Shown piece by piece: positions 12,190 to 13,865 of a DNA stretch of 13,865 bases (its first letter is position 1; each line of letters starts with the position of its first letter). Location: NCBI GenBank assembly GCA_009781125.1, contig WQYS01000027.1, positions 1 to 13,865 on the forward strand. The letters are read 5' to 3'. This DNA comes from Acidobacteriaceae bacterium. Lineage in GTDB: Bacteria > Acidobacteriota > Terriglobia > Terriglobales > Acidobacteriaceae. The notes under the pieces were generated by a model. That model was not told the DNA's origin. It ran no database searches and saw only the letters and a program-made list of their open reading frames with translations. The translations under genes were made by a program, and so were the position numbers.

Positions 12190-12996
12190 ATGACAACGCG
12201 CCGCCAGAGGTCTAAACGAACACAGCCAGAGGGAGCTTGCGGTCTTCCTGGTTACGACTTTCAGCGGCCCGAGCTACTGACTCGGGCGCTCACGCACCGC
12301 TCGCTAGCCTACGAGACCAGCCCGGACCACGAATCTCTGCACAACCCGGAGACCGACAACGAACAGTTTGAGTTTGTCGGCGATGCCGTGCTGGGCTTCG
12401 TGGTGGCGGAGTCGCTTTTCCGGCGGTTTCCAGCGCTGCGCGAAGGCGAGCTGACCCGCATGCGCGCCTCGCTGGTGAGCCGCCGTCATCTGGGGGCCGT
12501 GGCTGGCGAGATGCATCTGGGCGAGCTGCTGCTGCTGGGGCGCGGAGAGGAACAGAGCGGCGGACGCCAGAAGCCTGCGCTGCTGGCCAACGCTCTGGAG
12601 GCTGTTATTGCGGCCATCTACCTCGACGGCGGACTCGATGCCGCGAGAGGGTTCATCGAAGCCCATATATTGGAGCCGGCTATGCCCACGCTGCGGTCGG
12701 CGGTTGATGCGGGCCAGCCCTTCAGCGGCGCGATCGGCGACCACAAATCGGCGTTGCAGGAGTTCCTGCAGGCAGCCGGAGCCGGACAGCCTCAGTACGT
12801 GTTGAAGGCGCAGAGCGGTCCCGATCATCAGAAACGCTTCCGCGTGGAGGTGTGCGTCAACAACGGAAGCGGCGGCACCAAGGCGCTGGCCGAATCCGAG
12901 GGATCGACCAAGAAGCAGGCGCAGCAGGACGCCGCTCGCATTGCTCTGGAACGGCTCTTCGACGAGCGGGCCGCCATGGCGGAGACAGGCGGATGA
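12190..12996 (+). CDS. rnc: Ribonuclease III
   Basis: This protein of 268 residues has the usual RNase III order. The endonuclease domain (about 18-165) contains the signature NEQFEFVGDAVLGF with Glu58, Glu61 and Asp65, and LLANALEAVIAAIYLDGG with Glu137. The double-stranded RNA-binding domain is at about 184-258 (DHKSALQEFLQ, then ESEGSTKKQAQQDAARIAL). It cuts double-stranded RNA in rRNA processing and mRNA decay. The position of E. coli Asp114 is Asn134 here, a variation that is common in the family and should not imply loss of activity. The N-terminus is about 15 residues longer than usual and basic. GGGG before the ATG at 12190 serves as ribosome site. The stop overlaps lepB as ATGA. Confidence 0.95.
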   Translation: MTTRRQRSKRTQPEGACGLPGYDFQRPELLTRALTHRSLAYETSPDHESLHNPETDNEQFEFVGDAVLGFVVAESLFRRFPALREGELTRMRASLVSRRHLGAVAGEMHLGELLLLGRGEEQSGGRQKPALLANALEAVIAAIYLDGGLDAARGFIEAHILEPAMPTLRSAVDAGQPFSGAIGDHKSALQEFLQAAGAGQPQYVLKAQSGPDHQKRFRVEVCVNNGSGGTKALAESEGSTKKQAQQDAARIALERLFDERAAMAETGG

Positions 12997-13727
12997 GATT
13001 GACCTGGGTGCCTGCATCTCCGTTGACGAATCTGCTCGCGGCGGCGCAGTCGCTGCTGGTTTTGATCGTCATCGCGGTGTTTATAGTCACCTTCGCGGCG
13101 CAACCCTTCCGTATCCCCTCCGGCTCGATGGAGCCGACGCTGATGATCGGCGACTTCCTGCTGGTGGACAAGCAGGTCGCCAGCACGGATCAGGCGAATT
13201 ACCTGCTGCCTCCCGCTCCCATACGGCATGGAGAGATTGTCGTCTTCCACTATCCGGTCGATCCGTCGATGCACCTTATCAAACGAGTGGTTGGACTTCC
13301 CGGAGACCATCTACGGCTGCGCGATGGCCATCTGTACGTGAACGGCGCCCCGGTCAGTGAGCCTTACGCCATGTATCTGCCGAGCGGCGCGGACAACTTC
13401 CGCGACAACTTTCCCCGGCTCCAGAATGCGGACCCGAATATCGACTCCCACTGGTGGATTCGCATGAGGCGGCTGATCGACAACGGCGAGCTGATCGTGC
13501 CGGAGGACTGCTACTTTGTCCTCGGCGATAACCGCAACCAGAGCGAGGACAGCCGCTACTGGGGCTTCGTGCCCCGCGAAGCCATCGTGGGAAGCCCGGT
13601 CGTGATCTATTTCTCCCTGCGCCAGGGCGCGCCAGCAGCAGCCGTCCAGCACGAGTCGAAGGCGAGCCTGCTGGATGCAGTCTTCGACTTCGCCCGCTGG
13701 GACCGGATCATGCGTATTGTCCGCTGA
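12993..13727 (+). CDS. lepB: Signal peptidase I
   Basis: This protein of 244 residues has one N-terminal membrane helix (about 15-37) and a periplasmic catalytic domain. Catalytic Ser45 lies in IPSGSMEPTLMIGDFLLVDK, and catalytic Lys97 in LIKRVVGLPGD. The conserved box near the C-terminus reads FVLGDNRNQSEDSRYWGFVP. It removes signal peptides from exported proteins, such as the secreted proteins in this window. ATG 12993 overlaps the rnc stop (ATGA) and gives a normal N-terminus. A longer reading frame open upstream runs inside rnc and is not part of the protein. Coupling of rnc and lepB fits a constitutive housekeeping operon. Confidence 0.95.
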   Translation: MRLTWVPASPLTNLLAAAQSLLVLIVIAVFIVTFAAQPFRIPSGSMEPTLMIGDFLLVDKQVASTDQANYLLPPAPIRHGEIVVFHYPVDPSMHLIKRVVGLPGDHLRLRDGHLYVNGAPVSEPYAMYLPSGADNFRDNFPRLQNADPNIDSHWWIRMRRLIDNGELIVPEDCYFVLGDNRNQSEDSRYWGFVPREAIVGSPVVIYFSLRQGAPAAAVQHESKASLLDAVFDFARWDRIMRIVR

Positions 13728-13818
13728 GAAACTATTTCGATTGTCAAAGATCCGAGATCGCTTCCTATGTTTACCTATTCGACTCTGCGAAGATGTTCCG
13801 ATTGTGTCTGAGACGCGA

Positions 13819-13837
13819 GTACGCTTTTTAGGCGTAC
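13819..13837. terminator. Hairpin downstream of lepB
   Basis: GTACGC (13819-13824) pairs with GCGTAC (13832-13837) around the loop TTTTTAG. It lies 92 nt after the lepB stop in otherwise gene-free sequence. It has no T-run on the 3' side, so it is a possible but weak terminator for the rnc-lepB transcript. The rest of 13728-13865 shows no gene. Confidence 0.3.
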
Positions 13838-13865
13838 CCCTATGTGCCACGGCTTCCCGCAGGTA

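Noticed and set aside
12852..12992. Upstream extension of the signal peptidase frame
   Set aside because: It lies inside rnc in another frame; the membrane helix and family N-terminus begin at ATG 12993.

Overview
The window joins two kinds of DNA. Positions 1 to about 7713 are AT-richer and read as the integrase-proximal end of an integrated mobile element (genomic island, ICE-like or satellite-like). Positions 7714-13865 are GC-rich core chromosome. The core gene set (ECF sigma factor with zinc-finger anti-sigma, a secreted TPR protein, RNase III, signal peptidase I), its codon use and its protein style suggest an Acidobacteriota host of the Terriglobus/Granulicella/Edaphobacter kind. That placement is inferred from style and is moderately confident only.

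Element, left to right: a Sel1-repeat gene whose repeat pattern continues 5' of its first usable start codon (192-1118). Next is a secreted protein with two Sel1 repeats and a DUF4163/DUF3298 (PdaC/RsiV-like) region (1147-2238). A hairpin separates it from a convergent 613-residue replication protein (2329-4170, minus) that joins winged-helix initiator-like domains to a CHC2-type zinc finger and a Toprim primase core. About 1 kb of gene-free, hairpin-rich DNA follows. Then come a small serine recombinase (5160-5837) and a regulatory stretch with repeated TTCTA-N5-TAGAA palindromes, a near-consensus sigma-70 promoter and a structured leader. The stretch ends in an excisionase-like HTH gene (6295-6513) and a complete tyrosine integrase (6524-7681). 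The integrase stops 32 nt from the 3' end of a tRNA-Ala(GGC) gene on the minus strand (7714-7789), the usual att position for such elements. The far att site, any transfer genes and any helicase are not in the window.

Chromosomal side: a candidate ECF promoter with sigma-E-like boxes precedes an ECF sigma factor (8014-8709). This is translationally coupled to a membrane anti-sigma factor whose periplasmic part resembles the TonB C-terminal domain (8709-9392). A TacA/TacT-type toxin-antitoxin pair follows (DUF1778 antitoxin 9462-9743, GNAT toxin 9740-10237), with a perfect operator-like palindrome over its promoter. Then come a large secreted TPR protein of unknown function (10309-12111), rnc (12190-12996) and lepB (12993-13727), the last two overlapping by ATGA.

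How the parts may work together: Int and Xis would insert and excise the element at tRNA-Ala. The initiator/primase fusion would copy the excised form, and the serine recombinase may resolve multimers. The Sel1/DUF3298 genes look like cargo. No CRISPR array, IS element, rRNA gene or conjugation gene was seen. The most unusual parts are the initiator-primase fusion with its structured 1-kb upstream region, the shared TTCTA-N5-TAGAA sites, and the layered regulation ahead of xis-int.
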